From contig CM051027.1 in the NCBI GenBank assembly GCA_027627225.1, forward strand, positions 88,830,451 to 88,894,450: a DNA stretch of 64,000 nucleotides. Direction: 5' to 3'. The translations under genes and the position numbers were made by a program. The notes beneath the pieces are model-generated. The model had not been told where the DNA came from. It saw nothing but the letters and a program-made list of their open reading frames with translations, and did not search any database. Positions 1-10,461 of the stretch are shown here, piece by piece. This DNA comes from Congeria kusceri (Eukaryota > Mollusca > Bivalvia > Myida > Dreissenidae). The first letter of the stretch is position 1; each line of letters opens with the position of its first letter.

Positions 1-505
1 GTTTTCTTTTAAATCTCTTCAATGCTAAAGGAGAAATGCTCTCCACAACAAAATTAACCAAAGGGCAATAACTCCGTAAACAGGGAAGAATGAGTTATGG
101 TCCTTGTACTCTGCACTTCCTCTCAACATCCTCTATCAATATATATGGTTTTATTTAAAATTCCTTCAATACTAATGGAGTTATGCTCTGCACAAGAAAA
201 TTAAATAAAGACAATAACTCTGTACTCTACTTTTCCTCTAAATGTCCTGTACCATTATATGAAATATCATTTGCATCCCTTCAATACTTTTCGAGTTATA
301 CTCCGCACAAGAAAATTAAACTAAGAGCAATGATTCCGTAACTATTGAAGAAAGAGTTACGGTCCTTGTGCTCTGCACTTCCTCTCATTGTCCTCTATCA
401 TTATATGAAGTTTCATTTGAACCCTTCAATACTAACGGAATTATGCGCTGCGCAAGAAAATTTAACAAAGGGTAATAACTCTGTCAATATTGAAGAAAGA
501 TTTAT
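1..505 (-). repeat. Tandem-core repeat, family F (about 145-150 bp monomers), cut by window edge
   Basis: At least three degenerate monomers carry the phrases 'aaagggcaataactc', 'gagttatggtccttg' and 'ctgcacttcctctcaa'. The same family appears inverted at 42660-42990, in HECTD4 intron 7. The left end lies outside the window. No coding potential is seen. The class is inferred from resemblance to the other tandem-core elements here. Confidence 0.7.
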
Positions 506-1790
506 TTACTGAAAGTGATGGTAATCATTATTTTCTATTTGTAAACGCGCTGAAATTGTCTACATTTAGATCATCTGATTGACCTGTCTTGATTTGTCCA
601 TGTTAATAATGATTCTCACTTGAATTTAAACAGACTATATGTATAGTCGGTTTAAATTTTGTTGATAATGAGGGGATCAACCATTTATTGTAAACAGGGG
701 GAATCGTGGTTTACCATTTATTAACACGATGCAATCGTCTGCATTTATAAATCGTCTGATTTACCTGTATCGACGTGTCCATGTTTAAAATGGTTCTCAT
801 TTGCATTTTTACTGACTGTACAATGATCACCCATCAGTTTACCCTTTAAATGTAAACACAACCTCATAATCAAGTTATCAGCAAAGTTATGAGTAAGGTG
901 TGTGCATTATCACATCTTACAAACCAACCATCACGTTTCACCTCTATTCAGTTTATTTGAAGCTCATTTCTTCCTTCAGATACGCTCACATTTGATGCAT
1001 ATAAAATTATTGAGTTGAAAGAAAATAATGACAGTTTAGTTTATTCTCAAATTGTTTATGCAATTGTAAAGCTTGCTACACATGTTTTATTTAAATAATT
1101 CTGGTCTACATAACTCATTGTGTTATCATAATACTATTGTGTTTTTTTTATAAATATTGCTTTGTTAAAAGCTGATGTATTTTCATGATTGCTTGAATAC
1201 TGTCTATCAGAGACATGATATTTATCAATGAGATCATTTGTTATATTGTTATAAACAATTAAATACAAAGCTATTTATAATTATTTGGAAGTTGAGTTTA
1301 AACAATTAAAAACACAAGTAAATAATAGGTACAAAAAAGTCATGTTCTGTCATAAGATTACATGGTAGTTAAAATAGCATATGATTGTGTGAATTTATTC
1401 ATGACATCGTAAGGAAAGCTATATATCTCTGTGTCGTGTTCAATTATCAAATAGAAATAAACATGCATACAGATAATTATTTAGACATTTTCTATAGAAT
1501 GATGAGTTGTTGATATTATTATATTATTATAAATATTATTATGAAACTTCATTATGTTTGATGACAACTGGTTATAACACTAAATACATTATATAAATTA
1601 ATTCCAGACTAGCCAATAAGATAATATATCAATTAAAATTCATTTACTTTATAAGCTTATGCACGTTTAAAAGATTTATTGAATTTCTTGGCCAAAAAAT
1701 TAGACGTTGATGGTTTGTGAGATCATAACAAAGCCTGTGCTTTGTCAAAACATCACATATGATATCATTACAAAAAAAATGTTTTCCTAA
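506..1790. other. AT-rich non-coding stretch with one old direct duplication
   Basis: No gene or full element is recognised. About 550-640 and 735-825 are degenerate direct copies sharing 'catctgatt/cgtctgatt', 'tgtccatgtt' and 'ggttctcattt'-like blocks. The rest is simple AT-rich sequence. Confidence 0.5.
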
Positions 1791-4475
1791 AACAAGAGGG
1801 CCATGATGGCCCTAGGTCGCTCACCTGAGTTTAAGGCATAATGGCTAATAACAAGAGGGGAAAATGGCACTAAACGCCTTACCTGAGTATAAAGATCTGG
1901 GCCTTGCAATTTCAGATATTTTTTTAGTCTATATAAACCATGTGACCTACAGGGCATGGCCACGTTGTACCCCAGGGGCATAATTTGAACAATATTTGTA
2001 GTGGACCACTTTTCAATGTTACATACCCAATATGATTCCACTGGGCCGCGCGGTTTCATAGGAGATTTTTCAAGTCATTTTGCTATTTAAATGTATATAT
2101 ACCATGTGACCCCCAGGGGGTGGCCAATTTTTACCCCAGGGACATCATTTGAACAATCTTTGTAGAGGACCACTCCACAATGTTTCACGCAAAATATAAA
2201 ACCTCTGGGCCTTATGGTTTCAACAAGGAAGATTTTTAAGACCCACTTGCCATATAAGTCTATATAAATCATGTGACGCCCCGGGTCATGACCACTTTTT
2301 ACCCCAGGGGCATAATTTGAAAAATCTTTGTAGAGGACCACTATACAATGTTACATATCAAATATGAAAAAACTGCGGTTTCAGGAGATTTGAAAGTCAT
2401 TTGGCTATTAAGTCTATATAAACAATGTGACACCCAGGGCAGGGCCAGTTTGACCAATGGGACATCATTTGAACAATCTTTGCAGAGGACCACTATAAAA
2501 TGTCACATACCACATATGAAACCTCTAGGCCTTGCAGTTTCAGAGGAGAAGCTTTTAAAGTCATCTTGCTATTTAAGTCCATATCAACCATGTGAGCCCT
2601 GGCATGTGGCCAGTTTTGACACCAGGGGCATCATTTCAGCAGTCTTTGTAGAGGACCACTATACAATGTTACATACCAAATATGAAACCTCTGGGCCTTG
2701 CAGTTTCAGAGAAGATTTTTAAAGCCATTGACCCCTAGGGTGTGCCCAGTTTTGACCCGAGGGGCATCATTTGAACAATCTTTATACAATGTTTCCAACC
2801 AAATATGAAACCTCTGGGCCTTGTGGTTTCAGAAGAGAAGTTTTTTAAAATCATTTTGCTATTTACATTTATATTAACCATGTGAGCCCTGGGGTGTGGA
2901 CAGTTTTGACCCCAAGGGGCATCAATTGAACAATCTTTGTATAGGACCACTATACAATGTTATATACCAAATATGAAACCTCTGGGCCTTGCGGTTTCAG
3001 AGGAGAAGATTTTGAAGTCATTTTGCTATATAAGTCTATATAAATCATGTGACCCCTGGAGCGTGGCCAGTTTTGACCCCAGGGGTATCATTTGAACAAT
3101 CTTAGTAGAGTACCACTAGAGGATGTCACATATCAAATATGAAAGCCCTGTCCAATATCTACTAAAAAGTTGTTCTTTTGAGAAGAGGTCGTTGGGTGGA
3201 GGCTGCCAACAGAGCATTAAGAACTTGGAGAGACATGATCCGTGTGTAGTTTTTTGTGTGCTACACACATTTAATTAAACTGTACAAACGAAAGGTTTAA
3301 AGTAGATGACTAGACTTTAGGCTCTATGCTACGTGTTTCTGTACATGCTTGTGAAACAGACTGCAGTGTCAGAGCCACAGACTCGATTGCTGCATCATTT
3401 TGTCTTACAAAAAATTGTGCAGTTCCACCTAAGTTAGACAACTTATAGATCTAATGCTATCATTTCATATTTGGCATTGACTACATTTCTTATACATTGC
3501 CTAAACCTTACATCCAGCTAATTTCTTTACACAACAACATGATTGACCATGCTGGTGGGTAACATTTTCTATGCATTTCAATGGTCATCTCCAACGATTC
3601 TCTAAAGCACCCTCACAACACTGTGTAACTGGCTAGCTGGTTTTATAAGATCTAAAAATAGCACACTGTATACACCTGGCTGGAATGTCCTCTGCTGTAT
3701 TGATTTTTGAGTGTTGGAGGCTTATTGAAATTATAGTGATGCAGTATAAACAATGTGACCCCCCCCCCCCCGGGGTGTAGTCAGTTTTGACCCCAGGAGC
3801 ATAATTTGAACAATCTTTGTAGAGGACCATTATACAATGTTACGAACCGAATATGAAACCTCTAGGCCTTGCAGTTTCAGAGGAGAAGATTTTTAAAGTC
3901 ATTTGGCTATTTAAGTCTGTATAAAGCAAGTGACCCCCGGATTGTGGCCAGTTTTGACCCCAGGGGCATCATTTGCACTATCTTTGTAGAGGACCACTAT
4001 ACAATGTTACATACCAAATATGAAACCTCTAGGCCTTGCAGTTTCAGAGGAGATTTTTAAAGTCATTTTGCTATTTAATTCTATATAAACCATGTGACCC
4101 CTGGGGTGTGGCCAGTTTTGACCCCAGGGGCATCATTTGCACTATCTTAGTAGAGGACCACTAGAGGATGTCACACATCAAATACGAAAGCCCTGAGCCT
4201 TGGGTTACATAGGAGAAGATTTTTAAAGTTTTCACTTTTTAGATCTATATTTAGCACTGGTGACCTACATATGCAGCGGATCGGAAGGATTTGAACAACT
4301 TTGAAAGAGGTCCACCCAAGGATCATTCATGTGAAGTTTGGTGAAAATCTGCCAAGCGGTTTAGGAGATGTTGTTTGAATGAAAAGTTGACGACGCAAGC
4401 AAGCATACACGCACAACGGACAACGGGCGATCACAAAAGCTCACCATGAGCACTTTATGCTCAGGTGAGCTAAAA
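1791..4475 (+). mobile_element. Helentron/HINE-like non-autonomous element, family A, with tandem core
   Basis: The 5' end begins AACAAGAGGGCCATGATGG; its GGGCCAT/ATGGCCC arms form a small hairpin, followed by a subterminal GCTCACCTGAG. The 3' end has a GAGCAC..GTGCTC-like stem, then CTCAGGTGAGCTAA, the inverted match of the 5' subterminal repeat, ending CTAA. Between them run about a dozen degenerate ~166-bp monomers containing GACCCCAGGGGCAT and 'gaggaccactat'. About 3148-3748 does not match the monomer and looks like an insertion. Subterminal inverted repeats, a 3' hairpin and a tandem core are known for bivalve pearl/HINE elements; placing this copy there is inference. Short minus-strand reading frames inside are repeat artefacts. 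Confidence 0.75.
3148..3748. other. Insertion interrupting the family A monomer array
   Basis: The ~166-bp monomer pattern stops just after 'gaaagccctg' and resumes near a poly-C run at about 3761-3770. The intervening ~600 bp has no match elsewhere in the window that I can see and no convincing TIR. It may be a separate insertion or an old unique core region. Confidence 0.45.
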
Positions 4476-4619
4476 AATTACAGCGCTACTTCAACTGGTA
4501 TAGTTACTGTTATTATTGAATTGTGAATGGTACGTTGTTTTTTCCTTTTGAAATAAATCTTAAAGCTACAATTCCAGTTACTTAAGTTAAACATAAAAAG
4601 TAAATAAATCTTCACTTAC

Positions 4620-5463
4620 GGACGACTGATTTGTCCAGGAGGGAATTCAAAAGTGTTACTGGCCCCTCAACCAGCAGCAAGTTACAGAGGTCCCACACTG
4701 CCCCTTTCTGCCCCAGTTCTTCCACTCCAACAGCTAAGAGTGTTTCATGTCCTGATCCAGTAGGCCACAGAGATGCAAAGTTCTCAACCTCTTTCCCATG
4801 TTGGTATTCACAAAAACCAAGATTTGCATTCCAAAATATTTCACATATTAGTTCCTGAGTTTCATTAGCACGCTGTACCTCCTGGCTTCTCTTTTCCAGT
4901 ATAGCTGGATTAGTTACCTTCATGACCTTCCAGTCGTGTAGCTCGATGCGATGACAGTGAAACTGACTGCAGGAACATTTCTCACTCCTACTGTTCCTCC
5001 TTTCACTTTTCACTGATGATGTAGACTCTTTCAGCGGTTTGTTATTATTTATAGCCGTGGAGTTCGATGTCATATCTGGATTAGTTGCTCGTAACATTCT
5101 CAATTCAGGATTATTTATGTTATGTCTGTACAACATTGACTCTAAAAATGACTCCCTGGTTTTTTTTATCATAGCCATTGCTACCTGCATTTTTGGTAGC
5201 TGTATAAGGTAAGTACCCTTTGTCCTTCTCTGTGGTGGACTTGAGAACTATTACAGACTGTGCAAAACTCTTGCAATCGTCTTCAGAGCCAGCATCCTTC
5301 CCTGCTATTGACTTGGATTCATCCCATGACTTTGTGAAGTCCTTCTGTACAATGTGCTGTGGTGCACCTTCATCAGTCTTGTTAGAGGAATCCGAGGAGA
5401 GAGATGGAACTATGGAGTCTTTCCTGTTCCGGTTTTTTAGCTTGTTCTGTTTAAAACATATTT
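4620..5463 (-). CDS. Long internal exon of an unrecognised minus-strand gene, with an apparent frameshift
   Basis: Reading the minus strand, a pyrimidine tract and AG end at 5464. The exon then opens in the frame giving ICFKQNKLKNRNRKDS and a serine/lysine/aspartate-rich low-complexity stretch. At an A8 run (about 5159-5166) the coding signal moves to another frame and continues as TRESFLESMLYRHN. The later part includes the Cys/His cluster KCSCSQFHCHR, then HDWKVMKVTN, EIFWNANLGFCEY and WDLCNLLLVEGPVTLL, and ends at a strong donor (C, then GTAAGTGAAG at 4619). The 5' junction phase fits the exon at 5607-5799. I do not recognise the family. The frame break may be an assembly error in the homopolymer, an allele or pseudogene damage; a very short intron ending at the AG near 5174 is less likely. 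Confidence 0.55.
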
Positions 5464-5606
5464 CTTTGTAAAGAGGAATAGGATGGTAGCTCAACATTTT
5501 CAAAAAGTAAAGAATGGCAGGAATGGTCAAGAAGTAAGAATAAAAGTTGCCTTTCTTGAAAATTATATGCCATGATTTTTAAAACTGTCACAAAATACAG
5601 TATTAC

Positions 5607-5799
5607 GAAATTTCCTTGTCAGATTGTGCACATGCAGGTACATGGGAGATGGCGGGGTAGGGTGGTAAGGAAGAGTCTGGTCAGAAGGCAGGTCAGTGTA
5701 GGTAAAAAGCTTGGATTTCCGGTGTGGAGCATCATGGTAAATACAGGCTTTCCAGGGTTTGTCTTCCGTGTATAAATGTATGACAGGAACTGTCTGAAC
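5607..5799 (-). CDS. Internal exon of the same unrecognised minus-strand gene
   Basis: Acceptor TTATTTTCAG is followed by an open 64-codon stretch starting VQTVPVIHLYTEDKPWKAC and containing KLFTYTDLPSDQTLPY, ending ..LTRKF plus one base at donor GTAATA. The dense, non-repetitive sequence rich in Trp, Tyr, His and Pro looks like a folded domain rather than chance. The one-base carry-over is completed by the AA that opens the exon at 5463, restoring a Gln codon. I do not recognise the domain, so no function is assigned. Confidence 0.6.
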
Positions 5800-6312
5800 C
5801 TGAAAATAACACTTTTTTTCATAGTAAATATTCAAAAAAAAAAATACAAAAAAATTGTGCAAAATGGAATGTGCTGTAAGGTCATGGCCATACAAGTCCT
5901 TTTCTTTCTGACAGCAATAGGGTTTGAAGCAAAAATTTAGCTTAATGATCTTACAGGTTTCTGAACATTATTTCTTAAAGATAACTGATTTTCATTGCTA
6001 TTGCAAATGGAATTATAAAATAAACTGATATTTAATCAAAATCTGGGAAATAGTTACTGAAAGATAAATCAAGATTGTTTTAAACAGATCATGCATGTTT
6101 CCCCATCATTCACTATATATGTGTGTCGCCTATAGCTCGGACATATTGTCTGACACTCTTGAACTTTATTACCATAACATTTATTTCCTATCTTTGTACT
6201 TGGTTTTGTGCATGCACGTGTTTTAATGTTATTGACACAATAACTGTCAATGGAATACTCTTAGATCCATTGAACTAGATTCCGGTTAGGGAACTAATAT
6301 ATCAGTTGTAAC
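5800..6312. other. Probable intron of the minus-strand gene
   Basis: AT-rich, no reading frame of note, directly upstream (minus sense) of the 5799 acceptor. It ends at the hAT-like target-site copy GTTGTAAC at 6305-6312. Confidence 0.4.
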
Positions 6313-7004
6313 TAGGGAGGGCAACGAATATTCAAATATTCAAATAATGAAAACTATTCCAATAATATTTAGGTATTCGAATACTTACCAAATTATTAAT
6401 ATAATTTTAATAAGCATATTTAATACAGTATTTGTCAATGTCAGTCCCTAAAGATATAGCGTTTTCCTGTCACCTTAGCTTCTCTTGTACACAGGATATG
6501 TGTCAAAATTAACCTATCACCCTACTGTTATGTAGACGACAGTTTGTTGTTATTGCTAGTCAAATTATATCGACTACAATCTCTTATCAGTTCACAAGTT
6601 CACTTATACAGGACGTACTAGATTAAAGCATGGTAATTGGTGTGATGGCGTACATGTGCACATGTGCTCTAACATAACATGCCACCTTTCTAGTTATGTC
6701 GTGGAAACAGACAGCAAAGTTGTCAGCAAAGATTTGTATGTGCTCAATAAATTGTTTGAAGTCTTACCCATTACATGAAATTGACAAATCGCAATATAGT
6801 TCTAATTTGTAGATTAAAGTCTGTGTACTCCTATTTGCCGCATTTTTCATTACGCGCATTTGAGATGGCCATAAACCACACAATTAAGTCATTTTAGTAA
6901 TACATTTCCATCAATTTACCAGTACTGCCTCCGATGATCGAATATTCGAATACTTCATCAATCGAATATTCGAATATCATTTTTGGTATTCATTGCCATC
7001 CCGA
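6313..7004. mobile_element. hAT-like MITE, 692 bp, with 8-bp target-site duplication
   Basis: The left end TAGGGAGGGCAACGAATA and the right end (reverse complement TCGGGATGGCAATGAATA) are imperfect inverted repeats, followed on both sides by runs of ATTCGAATATTC. The flanks are GTTGTAAC (6305-6312) and ATTGTAAC (7005-7012), an 8-bp duplication with one mismatch, as expected of hAT insertion. No transposase reading frame is present, so it is non-autonomous. Confidence 0.75.
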
Positions 7005-7012
7005 ATTGTAAC

Positions 7013-8241
7013 GGATTTGTAATATATTCATGCATACAGGTCAAAGTCAGGTTAATGTGTCTGATTGGGATGGGATGATGATCGGACAAAATCGATGAGC
7101 AGCGTGTACACATTTTTCGATGTCGATTATCGATGTCACAGTTACAAAATCGATCATCGCATTCGACACACGAAATAAAGTCTGATATGCGAGTTCCGTA
7201 TGTTAGACCGAATCATTTTGAATTATTTTACTGTTTTTTCGTGTTAAATTTACTTGTTCTATATTGAATTAATATGTTCAAGTTTGATAAACAACTGTTT
7301 ACTAAAACAAAGTACTGTTATTGAACTTATTATTTATTTGTTTACATTTATTATTGATGCACAAAAGAAACAAACATATATCCATATTTAAATATTTTTT
7401 TCCATGATAAATGAACAGAAATATGAATAATACAAAATAACATTTGAAACCGATAATAATCGGTAAAATTGCATCGGAAGCAGCAACCAATTCCAACCCG
7501 ATAATCAATTGCAGTTTTGAACCGATCTTTCACCACATTGTGTCTGGGCTATACAACAGACACAATGTGATAACTGAGCAGATTTTTCCCAAATGATAAA
7601 TCATCATGCATCAACCTGAATATAACAATTAACATGCATACATAATTATGTTTGAATATAAAAATTATCTGACTGGTTTTATAAATATGTAATGTACCTG
7701 TACAACGTCTTCTAAAAAAGAAAGTTCCTCTGTTTACCATTGAATCTATTTCAATGTGGCTAGTAAGATAGCAACTTCAAGTGAGCGCATGAGCTTGTAA
7801 ATATTTTGCTTTAAAGTAGTTTATCAATTACTTCCTTCATGCAAAACAAAGCTACAATGAGAAACCTAACCTTCACTTTATCTACCCCACAAAACATATT
7901 ACAAGTTATGCAGTCATCATCGTTTACATGTAAACTTAAAAATTATTTATTATTCCTGGTTAGCTACTATAATGATTGTGTTTTTTTTGTAAAGTGAAAA
8001 AAATCAAAGGTTATTATAAGTAATATGATACTGGTATTACTTCACCAGGTTTTTCATATTTGTACTTGTATCATTCCTGTTATGGCTCTTTAAATATTTT
8101 CTAGTGTATACATTTAACATTTGTAAGAAAACAGATATTTGTATACACAGTATACTAGACCATTGAAAAATATGTGCAAGGGCCCAGAGGAAAATAAAGA
8201 AAAAACTGGCGCTGTAAATCTGTTGGGATGCATATACTTAC
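7013..8241. other. AT-rich sequence with a short hairpin
   Basis: No gene seen. Perfect 13-bp inverted arms CACATTGTGTCTG (7534-7546) and CAGACACAATGTG (7557-7569) surround a 10-bp loop. Several ATCGAT-containing palindromes lie at 7080-7170. If the MASIIL exon is real, all of this is intron. Confidence 0.45.
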
Positions 8242-8259
8242 CAGTATAATGGATGCCAT
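8242..8259 (-). CDS. Possible first coding exon (MASIIL) of the minus-strand gene
   Basis: On the minus strand, ATGGCATCCATTATACTG is followed at once by the near-consensus donor GTAAGTATA. It ends in phase 0, matching the phase-0 start of the exon at 5799, so the joined start would read MASIIL-VQTVPV. The intron would be 2.4 kb and holds the hAT-like MITE. Support is only the donor, the phase match and the ATG; with 18 coding bases chance is possible. Confidence 0.35.
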
Positions 8260-8377
8260 TGTGTTGCATTTACAGCTTCTCTTTTTTTGGTAATACTGGT
8301 ATCTTCCTAAAAAAAAGAGAAAAGTCTTTCCGCATGTAGTTGTTTTTAAGTTGGACAAGATGGACATGTACGATATA

Positions 8378-9873
8378 AACAAGAGGGCTATGATGGCCCA
8401 AAGCGCTCACCTGAGAACTGGTACAGATGAAGAACATACTGTTGTGACAGGTTTGAAAATTAAGGTATCTGAACAATACGCAGAGGGGGATAGGATCATT
8501 GTTGATTTAAAACATCGGTTAGTGCGATGGGCTAACTAAAGTATGAGTTGGGTAGTGGATGTGCGTTTTTTTTGAATGGTTCTCAAATCATTTTTCTCAA
8601 TATTCTTACCTGACCCTTTTTCATTTAGTCATTGACAATTCTGGAAAATGCAGAAACATTAGATTTTGATGTCTTTTTCGCAAACAGTTTTGGAGAACTA
8701 GTTGCAATGTGATAATTGTGATGGCTGAGCTATAAGGTAAAGTTTTGCTTTTTCTTTAATAATTTTCTGTGGAATGATGATAAATGATGTTAATGCAGGC
8801 TCTGAAGACATCAATGTTGCATGTACAAATAACTGCATGCAAGTCTTGCAACTGTTGGAAATCAAATTTTACCAATCAATTTTTATGGTCATGCGCAAAC
8901 TGTGTAAGTTTGGTCAACATTGAATCAAAATCGTGTGTGCAAGCCAATCATGCCAAAACTGTCTAAGTTTTGTCAACATTGAATCAAAAATCGTGTGTGC
9001 AAGCCAATCATTGATAACTTGTTGATGTTTTTTTCCAAACACAAGGGGCGATAACTCTGGTTTTTCTGGCCCGATCATGCTTTTATTCGACTTCATCTGT
9101 AGTCTTACGTTCATAGACAAACTGTACAGATTGGTGAAGATTGGATGAAAAATGACGTCTCTATCCTGAATAATGTCCATTTTTGCATATTTTTTTCACA
9201 CAGGGCAATAACTCTGGTGTTTCTGGTCCGATCTTGCTTATATTCCACTTCAACTGTAGTCTCATGATAACAGACAAACTGTGCAAGATTGGTGAAGTTT
9301 GGATGAAAAATTAAGTCTCTATCCTCAATAATGTCCATTTCTGTATATTTTGATAATAAACAAAGGGCAATAACTCTGGTGTTTGAAACACGATCTGGCT
9401 CATTTTTTGGCATCTGCTTAGATCTGATGGTCATACACAAATTGTGAGAGTTTGGTTAAGATTGGATGGAAAATAAAGTCTATACGTTGGAAAAGGGCAT
9501 TTTTGCACTTTTCTGGCATGAAAAAGGGGCAATAACTCTGGTGTTACTGGTGTGATCTGACCGAATAACAATCCCATCTGAGATTTTATGGTCATACACA
9601 AACTGTTCAAGTTAGGTCAACATGAATGCAAAATGTAGTCTTTATCTCTATAACGGTCCAAACGGCATATGGACGATGGACGATTGACAACGGACGACGC
9701 CGGAGAGGTCCCTTTACCAATAGCTCATCGAGCACTTCGTGCTCAGGTGAATTAATAAATGCAGTCTTTATCGCTATAACGGTCCAATTTGTTGACGGCA
9801 TACGGACAACGGACGACGCCGGAGAGGTCCCCTATACTAACAGCTCACCGAGCACTTCGTGCTCAGGTGAGCT
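8378..9873 (+). mobile_element. Helentron/HINE-like element, family A ends with a different tandem core
   Basis: It starts AACAAGAGGGCTATGATGG with subterminal GCGCTCACCTGAG and ends GAGCACTTCGTGCTC (perfect 6-bp stem, 3-base loop), AGGTGAGCTAA. The core is about five degenerate monomers of ~170-180 bp with 'gggcaataactctggtgtttctgg' phrases, unlike the GACCCC core of the 1791 copy. The 3' terminus is duplicated: 'aacggacgacgccggagagg' plus the hairpin occur at about 9690-9751 and again at 9800-9873. It contains no transposase gene. Confidence 0.75.
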
Positions 9874-10062
9874 AAAAATATTACAAATGTTGTAATAGTT
9901 ATAAGGCTGATTTTGTATACCAGGTACAAAAATTTCAGGCAAATATCTTCCTGTATTCATTTCTTTGTTTTTGTTAAAAAGGCACTGGGTCCACTTTGAA
10001 TTAACACAATTTCAAAAATAATAACATTCTAATTTATTCAAAATTGAAGTATTTTGAAAAAC
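9874..10062. other. Short unique spacer between two elements
   Basis: No coding signal, repeat or hairpin recognised. Confidence 0.4.
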
Positions 10063-10340
10063 AAGAGCTGTCTCAAGACAAAGCACTCGACTATTAATAC
10101 CTCTTTGTCAGAGTTATGAGCCTTGGTCAGGGACCTTAAATAATAACCCCCGAAGACATTAAGAAGTTTCAATGGAATATCTGTATAACAAAATTATACA
10201 GAGATACATGTAGGTACTTGCACGCAAACATTAATCTGCAAACCTAGACCAGAGCACTGCATCACCGCCCGCAACGACGCTGACAAATGGGTGAGTAGAA
10301 TAGCTCTGACTAATCGGTGAATAGTTGAGCTCAAAATAGT
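10063..10340 (-). mobile_element. Short copy of tandem-core family D (no expanded core)
   Basis: It begins ACAAGAGCTGTCTCAAGACA and ends in the reverse complement of the family D head (TAGTCAGAGCTATTCTACTC-like). Longer copies lie at 24718-26771 and 53728-55166. Only the two ends and one linker remain here, so this may be a form without monomer expansion. Confidence 0.6.
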
Positions 10341-10461
10341 ATCCAATGCTTAACCATACTATAAATTATTTTTTATATATGGTTTACATCTTCTGAAAGT
10401 GTATATTTATTTAAAACATTTAAATTGTGAATGACCTTGACTGGGAATTCAAACCTAGATA

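Noticed and set aside
1787..4060. Many short frames with repeated MVLYKDCSN and PRGFIF phrases
   Set aside because: They are periodic translations of the 166-bp family A monomers.
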